From: Absidia repens
Taxonomy: Eukaryota; Mucoromycota; Mucoromycetes; Mucorales; Cunninghamellaceae
DNA: 64,000 nucleotides
Assembly (NCBI GenBank): GCA_002105175.1
Contig: MCGE01000035.1
Span: forward strand, 310,001-374,000
Reading direction: 5' to 3'
Position numbers and translations under genes: made by a program
Part shown: one piece after another, positions 22,308-33,192 of the stretch
Position numbering within the stretch: position 1 is the first letter of the stretch
Layout: each line of letters begins with the position of its first letter
Notes under the pieces: model-generated
Databases searched by the model: none
What the model was told of the DNA's origin: nothing
The model's input: the letters and a program-made list of their open reading frames with translations, nothing else

Positions 22308-23735
22308 AAAAAAATTCAAAGGCCCACAGGTTTTAAACAATTTGAAATCCTTTTTTTTTTATATTTATAATCAAGTATTTATGTCCTGCTGATAATGAGT
22401 ATTTGATGGATTTTTACTAGAAAAATAAAAATATGTGCTTGCTTGGGGAGGGATGGGGAGGCCCAGATTTGCAACAGCTTATCATGTTTATTTTTTCTTC
22501 TTCTGTCCATATCGTTGATGTTAATACAATAACTTTGTTCCTAGCATTTTTGCCATTGTTTCTTGGTTTGTAATTATTATTATCATGATGAAGTATAGTA
22601 TACTGTATGCAGCGTAACGTTGAATTTGTTTCGCCTTACTGAAAACAACAACAACATCAACCCATGTTTGTTTTTCTCTCACTCTCTCTCCAATGGCATT
22701 TTGTCTGTAACAAAGTATTGAGGGAATTGATAAATATATATTTATATAGAGGCAAGATTCTTTATTTCAAACGGTCCACCATGATCTGGGAGCCTGAACA
22801 TTTTTGGAACCCATGGGAGGCGGGTGGCCGTGAAGCCAAAAAAAAAAAAAAAGGATAGCAGGATTATCCACGCTCCACCTCACATCAATGCCACTTTTTT
22901 TCAGGATTGTTTCGTGTCAGAAACCACTGGAAAAAGTCAAGTTACAATAAGCTGGTCAGCATAGGGTAAATTAGTCTAGTATAGTGTAACGTAGTGTAGT
23001 TTTAAATACTACTTTCCATTATATTCAACAAATAAATAAAATCAATTGAATTTCAAATAAAGAGGGTTGTACTGGTGGTCAACATGTACGTGAATCAATG
23101 TTTAACAATAAAATATATATTTATTGAAGTATCGTATAAACAAAAATAAAACTGGGGAAGACGGTCAACGCTAATCTAATTCGGCGAGGAGACGAATATA
23201 ATTACAAGCCTACTATTGAAGACAAACATACATTATGAGAAAGACTAATGATAAGAAGACTAGACATACTTCATACAATGTAGAGACAAACTAGCTAAAC
23301 TAATGACAAGTTTCTATATTATTTTCAAGATGAAGACTAATCTAATGGATGTTGGAAATCTTGAATCCAAATGAAAGGGTTTCCCCATGAATGTTGTCAA
23401 TCCCTAATCAAAAACCTCTCTAATCTACGCTCTATTCACTAATCCAAGAGCACCAATACATTATTGAATTTGGAAGGAAGATGATGTACTGAAAAAAAAA
23501 GAAAAAAAAAAAACAAAAAAGAAAGACATCTGAGGCGGAGTGCGAATACTTTAATCGACATTTCAGCCCTTACCAATATCTAACCCATATCGAACCCTTC
23601 CCCCTTTAAAAAAGAATTCAGGAACCAAATTGGAATTGAGGAGCATGGCAGACACTGCTTGACAGAAGGAATATGTCAGATGTATAAAATTATGTTTATT
23701 AATTCTCTTACAACTGAATAATGAATTATTATTAT
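22308..23735. other. 3' flank of RNase T2 copy 1
   Basis: AT-rich spacer with no gene apart from the R1 unit at 23240-23530. Matched by 32800-34215 in the second block. Confidence 0.6.
23240..23530 (-). ncRNA. Family R1 unit D: putative short transcript
   Basis: Minus-strand unit with the core ATGGGGAAACCCTTTCATTT (23388-23369) one base shorter downstream than in units A and C. A CACTCCGCCTCAGATG segment and a T-rich tract precede it. Its 3' signal has degenerated. Duplicated as unit D' at 33760-34045. Confidence 0.4.
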
Positions 23736-24981
23736 CCAAAAAAAAAGGGGGGATTGCTCCATTTCAAAGGATTTTCAGAGACTTTAGAGGGATTTCAGGG
23801 GGTTTCCAGAGGATTTTTCAGAGGATTTTTCAGATACCGTCCGTACCACCTTCATTGTATCGTCGATAACTACCAGTTTAAACAAGCTTTGTGACATTCG
23901 CAATAAAAAAGAAATTGACACTTCTTTACCTCTTTTTACCATATTATTTGGAGCGCTAATGTTTCTATTTGTTATGACTAGTCATCTCCCAGTTGGAGAA
24001 ATCTATCCTTATCAAGGAGTATGGTCGAGGATGTAAAGCATTGACCCTCTCGTTGAAGATTTATTTTACCGAATACACGTATTGCAATGAAACACTACTT
24101 CTGACTGTACCGATAATATGAATAGCAACGACAACAACGATCAACGCAATTATTTTCTAGAACTTATAAGTAAGGGCAGTATCATAGAACAAGATTACAT
24201 GATTCATGGTCGGATTATGGCTATGGAACCTACTAGTTGGCATTTTTAAACGATCATGTAAATTGGCGACAAAATTTACAAAGTAGATGATAGGCACATA
24301 AGGATGGTCGACTTGCAATTTTTCAGTTTGGTTGGGAAAATGTTAAACAGCATATATGCTTCCTTTTTTTCAGCAGATTGACTTACCTGAACAATACCAA
24401 GTATCAGGACCCTCAAAACGTCTACTGAAAGATCAGTCTAAATAACCATTATGGCCACCACCGTCTACATTGGAATCAACAATAGAAACATAAACTTTGC
24501 CATCAGTTCCACCTCCTCCTCCTTCAGTATCAAATTTAGTACCATCACCACCCACACCTTTACTAGTAACCCATCTTTATCAAAAGGCAACACCACCACT
24601 AACAACCACCAAGACAAAAACGATCATCAAGCACTATTACCAAAAAGTCCGTCATGAGGAAAATATATGCCAAACAAATTTCATTCCAAAACGAAAATGC
24701 TAATCATGATTTTTTTTAAAGCATTACTCTATTGAATAAACAATGCCAATTTTTTATATCGCTAATGTCACAAAGCTTGTTTAAACCGGTAGTTATCGGC
24801 GATACAATGAAGGTGGTACGGGATGGTCTCTGAACAACCTCTGAAAACCCTCTGAAAATTCTCTGAAAATTCTCTGAAAATTCTCTGAAGCCTCTGAAAA
24901 TCCTCTGAAATGGAGCAATCCCCTAGTTTATATATATATCTGATTTATCGGATATGGAGTAATCCCCCCTTTTTTTTTTGG
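23736..24981. mobile_element. Inverted-repeat transposon, copy 1 (non-autonomous)
   Basis: The left terminus GGATTGCTCCATTTCA is followed by tandem TCAGAGGATTTT-like subterminal repeats and then CCGTACCACCTTCATTGT to GTGACATTCGC (to about 23900). The same sequence returns inverted at 24770-24923. The outer flank CC-A9-G6-ATTGCTCC at the left is mirrored by GGAGTAAT-C6-T10-GG at 24956-24981, so the right end may carry two terminal segments. The interior (about 0.85 kb) is shared with copy 2 and encodes no transposase. On the minus strand it holds a Gly-rich coding remnant with an in-frame TGA. Confidence 0.75.
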
Positions 24982-25725
24982 TCTGTTTCATATGTTTAAT
25001 CTTTCATGCAGAATGGATGTACACGTACGTGTCAAAGAAAAAGTTGGGTATTATGCAACTTCGTCAATCATGGTGCTCTTATATCTTACGAAGAGATGAC
25101 ACAACTAAACTGCAGACAAAATTTTGTTGTTTGAATTCAACATAGAATAATTTGAATGTATTTTTTCGCTGGAAACTTGGTTTACTTTGCCCCTCGCCTT
25201 TTATATCTTTTTTTTTCTCTTGCCCTGATTAGAATACACGTGAGCAAGATTCATGCAGAATAAAATGGAAAGATTTTATATTCCGTCGAACCAAACTACC
25301 CGCCCGTACCAATTCTCCCTTCCAAAATAGGTGACAGGTAAATCGTCAAAATACTGGACAGCGTTGCACAATAATGAAATCGTCCAGTGAACTGGATAGT
25401 ATAAAAGAAAATAATGGAGGGAAAAATTTCAGTTACGAGACTCATTGAGGGACACAAAAAAAGAAACATTTCAACTGGATTTTTTATTGGGGGGTGGGAG
25501 ACGACAAGAGAGTAACTAGTTGAACGGAACATGACCCAGAAAAACAAAGGAAAATGTAGAAGTGAACACAAAAGCGATTATGATAGTATGAAAGGAAATA
25601 GAATACACGCAATAGTTTACAAGATAAAAATAGAAGGGGGTATTTTTTTTTGTAGAGTTTATTGAATGTGATATTTCTTTCAAAAAAATAAATAAAATAA
25701 AAGTAATTCGGTTGTTATATAAAGG
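24982..25725. other. Intergenic between two transposon copies
   Basis: AT-rich. Short open frames only, none resembling a known protein. Nothing else seen. Confidence 0.5.
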
Positions 25726-26955
25726 GAATTGCTCCATTTCAGAGGATTTTCAGAGGCTTCAGAGGATTTTCAGAGGATTTTCAGAGGGTTTTCAGAGGAA
25801 TTTCAGAGGAATTTCAGAGGATTTTTCAGAGACCGTCCCGTACCACCTTTATTGTATCGCCGGTAATTAGCAATTTAAACAAGCTTTGTGACATTAGCAA
25901 TAAAAAGAAATTGACACTTACTTCTTTACCTCTTTTTACCATATTGTTTGATGCGCTATTGTTTCTACTTGTTATGACTAGTCATCTTCCAATTGGAGAA
26001 ATCTATCTTTATCAAGGAGTATGGTCCAGGATGTAAAGCATTGACCCTCTCGTTGAAGATTTATTCTATCGAGTAAACGTATTGTAATGCAACACTACTT
26101 CTGACTGTATCCGATAATATGAACAGCAACGACAACAATGATCAACGCAATTATTTTCTAGAAATTATAAGTAAGGACAGTATCGTTGATCAAGATTACA
26201 TGATTTATGGTCGGAGCATGGCTATGGAACCTACAAGTTGGCATTTTTAAACGATCATGTAAATTGGCGACAAAATTTACAAAGTAGATGATAGGCATAA
26301 AAGGATGGTCGACTTGTAATTTTTCAGTTTGGATGGGAAAATGACAAACAGCTTATATGCTTCCTTTTTTTCAACAGATTGACTCACCTGAGCAGTACCA
26401 ATTATCAGGACTCTCAAAACGTCTATTAAAAGATCTGTCAAAAAAACCATTATAGTCACCACCGTCTACATTGGAATCATCAATTAAAACATAAACTTTG
26501 CCATCGGTTCCACCGCCTCCTCCTTCAGTACCAAATTTAGCACTATCACCACCTACACCTTTACTAGTAACCCATCTTTATCAAAAGGCAACATCACCAC
26601 AAACGGCCACCAAGACAAATACGATCATCAAGCATTATTACCAAAAAGTCCGTCATGAGGAAAATATATGCCAAACAAATTTCATTCCAAAACGAAAATG
26701 ATAATCATGATGTTTATTTTTATTTTTTTAAAGCATTACTCTATTGAATAAACAATGCCAATTTTTTATATCGCTAATGTCACAAAGCTTGTTTAATCTG
26801 GTAGTTATCGGCGATACAATGAAGGTGGTACGGGACGGTCTCTGAAAAATCCTCTGAAATTCCTCTGAAATTCCTCTGAAAACCCTCTGAAAATCCTCTG
26901 AAAATCCTCTGAAGCCTCTGAAAATCCTCTGAAATGGAGCAATTCCCTATATAAA
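25726..26955. mobile_element. Inverted-repeat transposon, copy 2, with 8-bp target duplication
   Basis: The element proper is 25734-26947 (1214 bp), flanked by TATATAAA at 25726-25733 and 26948-26955, an 8-bp target-site duplication. Its termini start GGGAATTGCTCC. The inverted repeats are about 170 bp, and the outer 100-plus bp look identical, including about nine TCAGAGG-type subterminal repeats; this suggests a recent insertion. An 8-bp duplication and short subterminal repeats fit the hAT superfamily (P and Merlin elements also make 8-bp duplications). No transposase is present. The interior has the same Gly-rich remnant as copy 1, here without the TGA (GGGGGTDGKVYVLIDDSNVD on the minus strand). 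Confidence 0.8.
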
Positions 26956-27130
26956 TAGTAATTTGTGAAATGAGCGCCAATTTGGAAGAGGCCAATTCGT
27001 TTGTCATCTTGCCCAATCCAGTGCAGTATGTCAGCAGACGTTTCACGATCTTGAGGTCGAATTCGAAGACACTTCAATACCAATTGCTGACTAAGTTCCT
27101 CATACACTTCATGTTCCAACGCTCTTTGAA
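26956..27130 (-). pseudogene. Fragment of a protein kinase C-lobe
   Basis: The minus strand encodes EHEVYEELSQQLVLKCLRI, RPQDRETSADILHWIGQ and DDKRIGLFQIGAHFTNYYL. The KCLxxxPxxRxTSxDIL pattern is the last conserved block (subdomain XI) of eukaryotic protein kinases. No catalytic part remains nearby. The fragment starts about ten bases after the stop of the third 111-aa gene and is cut by transposon copy 2, whose target duplication lies in it. Confidence 0.55.
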
Positions 27131-27140
27131 TTCTCGTACG

Positions 27141-27476
27141 TTAGGCTGAGGTTTGATCAATCTGAACAACATAATCATATTCTTTAGTGCCCGCCCAGTG
27201 GGTCCTTCGCCTGAAGGCGGGGCGCTCATAGTGTTCATCTTGATTCGTTAGGTGTTTTTCAGGTGGTTTGCGAGCAATCCTGTTGAAGCCAGTGTTTCTC
27301 AAGTGATCGTGAAGGGGGCCAGCTTCATAGTAAGCGGTGTCGGGACTAGTTTTTAATTTATCTGCCACCTGCTGCCAAATTTCCGCATCGCATAAGTCGT
27401 CAGTGACTTGCCAGTTTGTCTCACCGCCTGTATGACCGGTTTGTCTTACGTGGCCTGTGATTGGTGGATAAGACAT
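27141..27476 (-). CDS. 111-aa protein of unknown function, copy 3 (diverged, inverted)
   Basis: Same length and block order as the copies at 20183 and 30673, but clearly older: MSYPPITGHV, TGHTGGETNWQVTDD, IWQQVADKLK, AYYEAGPLHDHLRNTGFNRI and YDYVVQIDQTSA. Changes are concentrated in the linker around residues 78-92. The fully open frame after this much divergence argues for selection. The conserved upstream motif lies 151 nt before the start (27627-27648). There is no RNase T2 beside it; a kinase fragment follows instead. Confidence 0.75.
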   Translation of the reverse strand: MSYPPITGHVRQTGHTGGETNWQVTDDLCDAEIWQQVADKLKTSPDTAYYEAGPLHDHLRNTGFNRIARKPPEKHLTNQDEHYERPAFRRRTHWAGTKEYDYVVQIDQTSA

Positions 27477-27626
27477 GTTAATTGATATAATGTTCCTTTA
27501 AGAATTGATAACAGCTGTGCATATACTAAAATAAAAATAATAAAAAAGGTGTCAGCGTTGTTGAATATTTCTATAGTCATGCACCCTTTTATATTGATAG
27601 GTTTGTTTCGGGGTTGATATATTAAG

Positions 27627-27648
27627 TTACCACGGTTTGGCATAAAAT
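27627..27648 (-). promoter_or_regulatory. Conserved upstream motif, copy 3
   Basis: ATTTTATGCCAAACCGTGGT on the minus strand, 151 nt before the start of the third 111-aa gene. Confidence 0.5.
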
Positions 27649-28245
27649 GTATTCCCCAAAATAAAAATGTTTTGAATAATAAAAAAAACACGAAGAATGA
27701 TATTGAAGTCAAGGCAAAAAAACTTAACCAATCGCTGTAGGTGAGATAAAAAATAAGCACTGTTTCATTGATGCCTCGGAATGTTAAAACAGCGATCAAC
27801 ATAACATTGCCTCTCAAGAGAGTGTCAATTTTTTGCCCAATGACGCAGCACAGTAGAGTTCATTAGGAATCTGATCATGGAACAACATACATGTTCTGAA
27901 CTTCTGTAGCACGGTTTTTGGAACTTGAAATTGGGGGACCCCCATTTTGTGTGTTTGGAGACAACACGGTGAAATTAAAAAATTCGCGCGAAGTCAGATT
28001 TATTTTGGAACACTGTCCACTTCTAACTTGGGCCACTAAGAAAAAGAAGAAAAAAATTGAGAGAAATAATGAAGAGCGGGTAGATTTAAGAGCCTTTTGA
28101 GACAAAAGGACGTTGCCTTTAATTTCAAGTGTAACTGTGTTGTTAAAATTTAACGATACGGAAGAGTTCAGATCGTACATGATGTCCCAAAGACTAAGTT
28201 CCCAGCTGTCTTTATTTTATCATAAGATTCCGTTTCATATATACT

Positions 28246-28266
28246 TTTTATGCCAAACCGTGATAA
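28246..28266 (+). promoter_or_regulatory. Conserved upstream motif without a gene, copy 4
   Basis: TTTTATGCCAAACCGTGAT on the plus strand. A TATAAAA box follows near 28329 but no 111-aa frame. A gene may have been replaced by the R2 repeat that begins at 28357. Confidence 0.4.
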
Positions 28267-28356
28267 TTAAAGTTATGAACCCCAAATTTGTCTCATAAAT
28301 ATAAATGTGCAGATGAATACGTAATATATAAAAGGACCTAGTCATTTTTTTTCCTG

Positions 28357-28550
28357 AAATAAACGCTCTGGCGCTCCGCTGGAGCTTTTGGAAATCTTTT
28401 GATTTACTGGGTGTCAAAGTTTTTTATTAAAGTGTGGGTTTTGATGTGATAGGATTAAAGCATCCGCCATATCGAACTTTGGTGGGCAGCCCCTTGGGGC
28501 CCAACCGTCGTGCCCGGCGCGTCGTCAATGGGTTTTTTATGTGTGCTGAA
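28357..28550 (+). repeat. Dispersed module R2, long copy
   Basis: Contains CGCTCTGGCGCTCCGCTGGA, TTTGGTGGGCAGCCCCTTGG and CGTCGTCAATGGG. The inverted counterpart at 61515-61725 matches over about 200 bp. GC-rich parts could form hairpins (CCCCTTGGGG). No coding potential seen. Confidence 0.55.
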
Positions 28551-28679
28551 AAAAAAAAAAAAATAGGGAAGGGATTAGAGGCTGTATTTTTTGTCATCCT
28601 CTATATTTGAATTATAGATCAATCTATCAAATATTGCAAATGTCACACTCAGAACAGGAACTAACTGTCATATTCAATC

Positions 28680-28865
28680 CTCGATCTGTCAGTACACCAA
28701 TAATCATTCAATCAGCTAATCACAGTCCAATGATTTATTCCCTCATCTCTATATTATCCAATAATACCTTGGTAGTGGAAATTTATTATTCCAACAACCG
28801 CTTCCCCAATTTTATTATAAAAGCCTTCCATCATTTTACTGAAATAAAACTATAACTTTGTCTCA
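28680..28865 (+). repeat. Dispersed repeat family R3, copy 3
   Basis: TTTATTCCCTCATCTC, CCAATAATACCTTGGTAGTG, TTATTCCAACAACCGCTTCC, ATTTTATTATAAAAGCCTTC and CATCATTTTACTGAAATAAA in order. The most complete copy of the family. Confidence 0.55.
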
Positions 28866-28896
28866 CTTACTTTAACTTTGACTACTACTACAACAT

Positions 28897-29318
28897 CACA
28901 GCCACCACCGTCTACACTGGAATCACCACCAAAAGCATCACTTTTGCCATCAGTTCCACCGCCTCCTCCTTCAGTATCAAATTTAGCACCATCACCACCT
29001 ACGCCTTTACTAGTAACTCACCTTTATCAAAAGTCAACACCACCACTGACAGCCACTAAGACAAAAACGATCATCAAGCACTATTACCAAAAACGTTCAT
29101 CATGAGGAGAATATATGCCAAACAAATTTCATTCCAAAACGAAAATGATAATCATGATTTTTATTTTTATTTTTTTAAAGCATTACTGTATTGAATAAAC
29201 AATGCCATTTTTTTATATCGCTAATGTCACATAGCGTGTTCAAATTGGTTGTTATCGGCGATACAATGAAAGTGGTACGGACGGTATCTGAAAAACCCTC
29301 TGAAATGAAGCGATTCCC
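28897..29318. mobile_element. Inverted-repeat transposon, copy 3 (left end lost)
   Basis: Matches the right third of copies 1 and 2, from the Gly-rich remnant to GCTAATGTCACA, GTTATCGGCGATACAATGAA, and a shortened TCTGAAAAACCCTCTGAAAT end with GAAGCGATTCCC (ends 29318). Only two of the subterminal repeats remain. The left inverted repeat is missing. Confidence 0.65.
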
Positions 29319-30169
29319 TTTTTTTTTTCCTTGAAATGATCGAGTAGTTGGAAAAGTAAATCAAGATTCATGGGAATATTTTTAAAGAAAAAATGCAATA
29401 CAGCCATGCACGGGGAAACACCCTATCATTTTGATATCATGATTCCTTGACTCCATAAATGATAGCCTTTATCTCAAGAAACATTGCTGTGGAACTCGTC
29501 CTTTGCTTACTTGGTTTAGTGTTGATCAATATAATGTTTTCTTTCGGTTAGACGTTAACAGTTAAAAAGAAAGAAAATAAAGCGTGGAAAAATCAAAATA
29601 CACCTGAGAACTTTGTTAGGAGTTGGTAGATTCAGTTACCACGGTTTGGCATAAAATGTGTTTGATGTTTAATTCAGAACAGAAAAAGGTGCGGACTTTG
29701 ACTGAGAAACACGTAGATCAAGGTCATCTGTTATCTTATAAATCACTTTCTTATGTTTATTTTTATTATATTCACACAACAAAAGAATAAATTCCCAATG
29801 GCTTTATAAAATAAAGCAATTCAAAAAGAAATAATGATTAGATGATTGTTTATCTCCAAAAGGAAAATGGTTCGATGAAAAGGACAATGTTAATGCTAAT
29901 GTAGTGAAACTAAACCAATAGCCGTAGGAGTGATCCAAAAAATAAGAATTATGCCAGATCGGAGACTTCATTGGCCGCCCCTGATGTGTTCGGAGCATGA
30001 AACGCGCAACCAATATTATCATTGGCTCACAGTGTGTCAATTTTTTTGGCTTAATGACACAAAAACAAAACAAGGTCCATTGGAATGCTAATTATGGAAA
30101 AGTTTATGCAAATGATCTAAACTTTTCTATAGCGTTACCTTTTACACTAGCATATCTGCATAAGTGCAG
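29319..30169. other. Spacer with repeat fragments and decayed coding sequence
   Basis: Holds a fragment of R1 (29395-29460, core CGGGGAAACACCCTATCATT), an inverted copy of the TTTTATGCCAAACCGTGG motif at 29636-29657 with no gene behind it, and a minus-strand remnant (30070-29840) related to the one near 27700. Confidence 0.4.
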
Positions 30170-30320
30170 TTCTTTTTTTTTTTTAAAAACATTGTTTAGG
30201 GACAAGTTGAAATTACAATTCGCAGGAAGGCAAATCCACTTTTGAACGAAGGCCACTTTTAACACGAGGAAAAAAAAAAAAGATTGTGAAAGGTGGTGGC
30301 AGTATATTTAGTGCGTTTTG

Positions 30321-30365
<45 letters not shown>

Positions 30366-30515
30366 AGTCGGCTTTCAGTATCAATATGTGGTGTGAAATG
30401 GAACGTATATAGAAGAGTTCCAATTCATGCATGATCTACCAAAACTAGATTACCAATGAACATAAACTGTAGTGTTTCATCAAACAATGTACCATAGAAA
30501 TCAAAGTCCAATTCA

Positions 30516-30537
30516 TTTTATGCCAAACCGTGGAAAT
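30516..30537 (+). promoter_or_regulatory. Conserved upstream motif, copy 2
   Basis: TTTTATGCCAAACCGTGGA, 136 nt before the start of the second 111-aa gene, followed by an AATATAAAAG box near 30559. Confidence 0.5.
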
Positions 30538-30672
30538 TCAATACACCCATCTCGTCAATATAAAAGAGCAACGATAACAAGCTATGACTTTTTTTTTTTT
30601 TTTTTCTCATTATTACTCTAAACTAAAATACTTTTATCAAATCTCAAGGAACTACCTTTATCAATTAAAAAC

Positions 30673-31008
30673 ATGTCTTATCCAGATATCACTGGTCACG
30701 TCCAAGCAACTGGTCACACCGGCGGTGATACAAACTGGCAAGTCACTGACGATCAATGTGATGCAGCCATTTGGGGGCAAGTGGCAGAAAAATTGAAGGA
30801 CAGGCACGACACTGCTTACTATGAAGCGGGTCCCCTTCACGATCATTTGCGAAACTCTGGGTTCAACAGAATTGCTCGAAATCCACCAGATAAGCACTGT
30901 ACGTATCAAGATGAACACACTGACCGGGACTGGAAGAAGCACCGAACCCACTGGCAAGGCACAAGGGCTTATGATTATACTGTCCATATTGATCAAACTG
31001 TAGCTTGA
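30673..31008 (+). CDS. 111-aa protein of unknown function, copy 2
   Basis: Nearly identical to the copy at 20183, with only a few conservative residue changes, such as PPDKHCTYQ for PPEKHCMYQ and DWKKH for DWRKH. Intronless and without a signal peptide. It stands upstream of the second RNase T2 gene with the same spacing as in block 1. Function not recognised. Confidence 0.8.
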   Translation: MSYPDITGHVQATGHTGGDTNWQVTDDQCDAAIWGQVAEKLKDRHDTAYYEAGPLHDHLRNSGFNRIARNPPDKHCTYQDEHTDRDWKKHRTHWQGTRAYDYTVHIDQTVA

Positions 31009-31804
31009 TTGTATCACAACCCATTCTTTTTTGGTGTTTCTATTAAATTGAATTTATTTATCTCAATTTGTTTATTTCAATAAAGACTCGATCTTTTTTT
31101 TTTTCTGAATTACACGTCCACATTCCTGTAAAAGCAATATCCTCTTAACAGGTTATCCATGTTTATTCTACTTCTTTTTCGCATGATACCATTGCGTGCA
31201 TTTTCATTGATTGTTGTTGTTGGGCTCATTTGCAGCGCAAAATAAAACGTAATCATCTGCAGGACCTTTTTGTAAAGTGAAGCAAAACTTTTTTCAAGAT
31301 AAAATTGAAAATTCAGACGAAAGGTAAAGGGATCCATTTTGAAACACAGGTCATTTTAGCTCGAAACATAAAAAAAAAAAAAAGAAAAAATTATACCTGT
31401 GACCTAATTTGAAAGGTGGAATTTACTACATGCGAGTGATTTGCCCAGGGGTCGGGGTGGTACAAGCAAAATCGTGGCAAATTTCGTGTCAAAAATCCGT
31501 GATCGGCATTTCAAATATTTCTGCATGAATCTTTATTCTATTCAGGACTAGGAAAAAAAAAAAAAAAAAAAAGGCGAGACTGAGAGAAAAATAGGTAAAA
31601 TAAAATAAAACAAAATAAACAGCAGTTCCAGCGAGGCGGTCCATTCAAACAACAGAACAGTGAATTCAAATAGGAAAAATGTTTTCCCAACAGCGTTTTG
31701 TTTTTACGCCTCGTCATGATTATGTCTATATAAACCTGGTTCCTTTTAAGCAAAATTGATTTTTTCACTTACATATAAAATCTTCTACAGATATTCTTTA
31801 TATA
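31009..31804. other. Spacer between 111-aa gene and RNase T2 gene, copy 2
   Basis: Matches 20519-21311, including the AATAAA near 31079 and the TATATAAA box upstream of the RNase start. No gene seen. Confidence 0.55.
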
Positions 31805-32799
31805 ATGAAGTTTTCTCTCAGTACTATCTCTTCATTGGCTATTTTGTGTGTTGTCAGTGTTTTTCCCTCTTCTTTGATCGCACAAAAGGTTGATTCGTGT
31901 CCTAGTAAGAAATATATAAAGCTCGTAATGATGAGGAGGAGACTGACCCCCCCTTTTTTTTGTCTATTTTTCAAATTAGTTGATGCTTTATCCTGTAGCA
32001 CAACAACGGGTGGTTCATGCTGTTCTCCTACCAACGGCATCGTACTTTTGTCGCAACAGTGGTATGAAGGACTTGGGCCTTCAGACTACTTTACAATGCA
32101 TGGTTTATGGTAAACCCCACCTTCCTTTATTTTATTTCACTGTCAAAATAGACACAAAACTCACCACCATTCCGTTACTCTTTAAAAAGGCCCAATATGT
32201 GTAATGGAGGTCGAACACCAAAAAAAGGATGTGATCCTTCTCGTAGGTATGGTAATTTGGATCCCATTCTGCGAAGGAATCAATCGTTATATGATGACAT
32301 GAGTACATACTGGCCAAGCTTCAATGGAGAAGATAGAAACGCTGAATTCTGGTCCCATGAATGGATCACGCATGGTATGTAAAAATGATTAATATTTTTT
32401 AAAGGACGATAAAACACAAAAATGAACTCTTTTTTTTTATGACCCTTAGGTACCTGTATTACTACTTTGGAACGTCAATGTTTTTCCAACTTCCAGGAAT
32501 ACCAAGATTTGTTCACCTACTTTAATACAGCTCTTGAACTTTACCAGCAGTATAACTTGTATGCCGTCTTAAGCGATGCCAATATTATACCTGGAGGCTC
32601 TTATTCTCTTGATCAATTCGAGTCGGCCGTTCGCGCCTATACTGGCTTTATGCCATTGATTACTTGCAAAGAAGGGTCTAAATTGGATGAAATCCGGATC
32701 TACTTTAAGGTTCGAAATGGGAATCACTATGAGCCTATCAATAGTACTGCGCGTTCTAGCTGCAGCAGAACAAGAAGGATCGAGTACCCCGTGAAATAG
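31805..32799 (+). CDS. Secreted RNase T2 (RNase Rh-like), copy 2
   Basis: Exons 31805-31904, 31980-32109, 32190-32374 and 32450-32799 have the same lengths as in copy 1 (100, 130, 185, 350 nt) and give 254 residues. The signal peptide, cysteines, FTMHGLWP and [12 protein letters not shown] are intact, so the enzyme should be active. Differences from copy 1 are spread over surface positions, for example SRRYGN for SRNYGD and ALELYQQYN for ALGLHQQYD. Both copies keep splice sites, so neither is a pseudogene. Confidence 0.92.
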
Positions 32800-33154
32800 A
32801 AAAATCAATGACCCCCAGGTTCTAAACAATTTGAAATCATTTTTTTTTTTATATTTATAATCAAGTATTTGTTTCCTGCTGATAATGAGTATTTGATGGA
32901 TTTTTACCAGAAAAATAAAAATATGTGCTTGTTTGGGGAGGGATGGGGAGGCCCAGATTTGCAACGCTTATCATGTTTATTTTTTCTTCTTCTGTCCATA
33001 TCGTAGATGTTAATACAATAACTTTGCTCCTAGTATGTAGTTTTGTCATTGTTTCTTGGTTTGTAATTATTATTATTATGGAGTATAGTATACCGTATGC
33101 AGCGTAACATTGAATTTGTTTCGCCTTACTGAAAAAAAAAACAACATAAACCCA

Positions 33155-33192
<38 letters not shown>

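Larger units (their letters stand above)
19735..23735 (+). repeat. Duplicated block, copy 1 (111-aa gene plus RNase T2)
   Basis: About 4 kb that recurs in direct orientation at 30170-34215, shifted by roughly 10.49 kb. It contains a 111-aa gene, an RNase T2 gene, an R1 unit and all spacers. The copies are highly similar, with small indels mainly in homopolymers; one A run is 11 long here and 40 long in copy 2 (30324-30363). Copy 1 ends where an inverted-repeat transposon starts at 23736. Confidence 0.85.
27477..28356. other. Spacer with decayed coding sequence
   Basis: On the minus strand an open stretch (28180-27875) encodes an Asn/Ser-rich segment, and another (27817-27650) a hydrophobic segment with FYLTYSDWLSFFAL. 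A related hydrophobic sequence (SYGYWFSFTTLALTLSF) occurs at 29840-30070. These look like remnants of a duplicated membrane-protein gene; the family is not recognised. A further copy of the TTTTATGCCAAACCGTG motif is at 28246-28266. Confidence 0.35.

Noticed and set aside
24497..29105. Pro-rich open frames on the plus strand in the three transposons
   Set aside because: They are the reverse complement of the Gly-rich segment, which has a better residue pattern and splice-site context on the minus strand.
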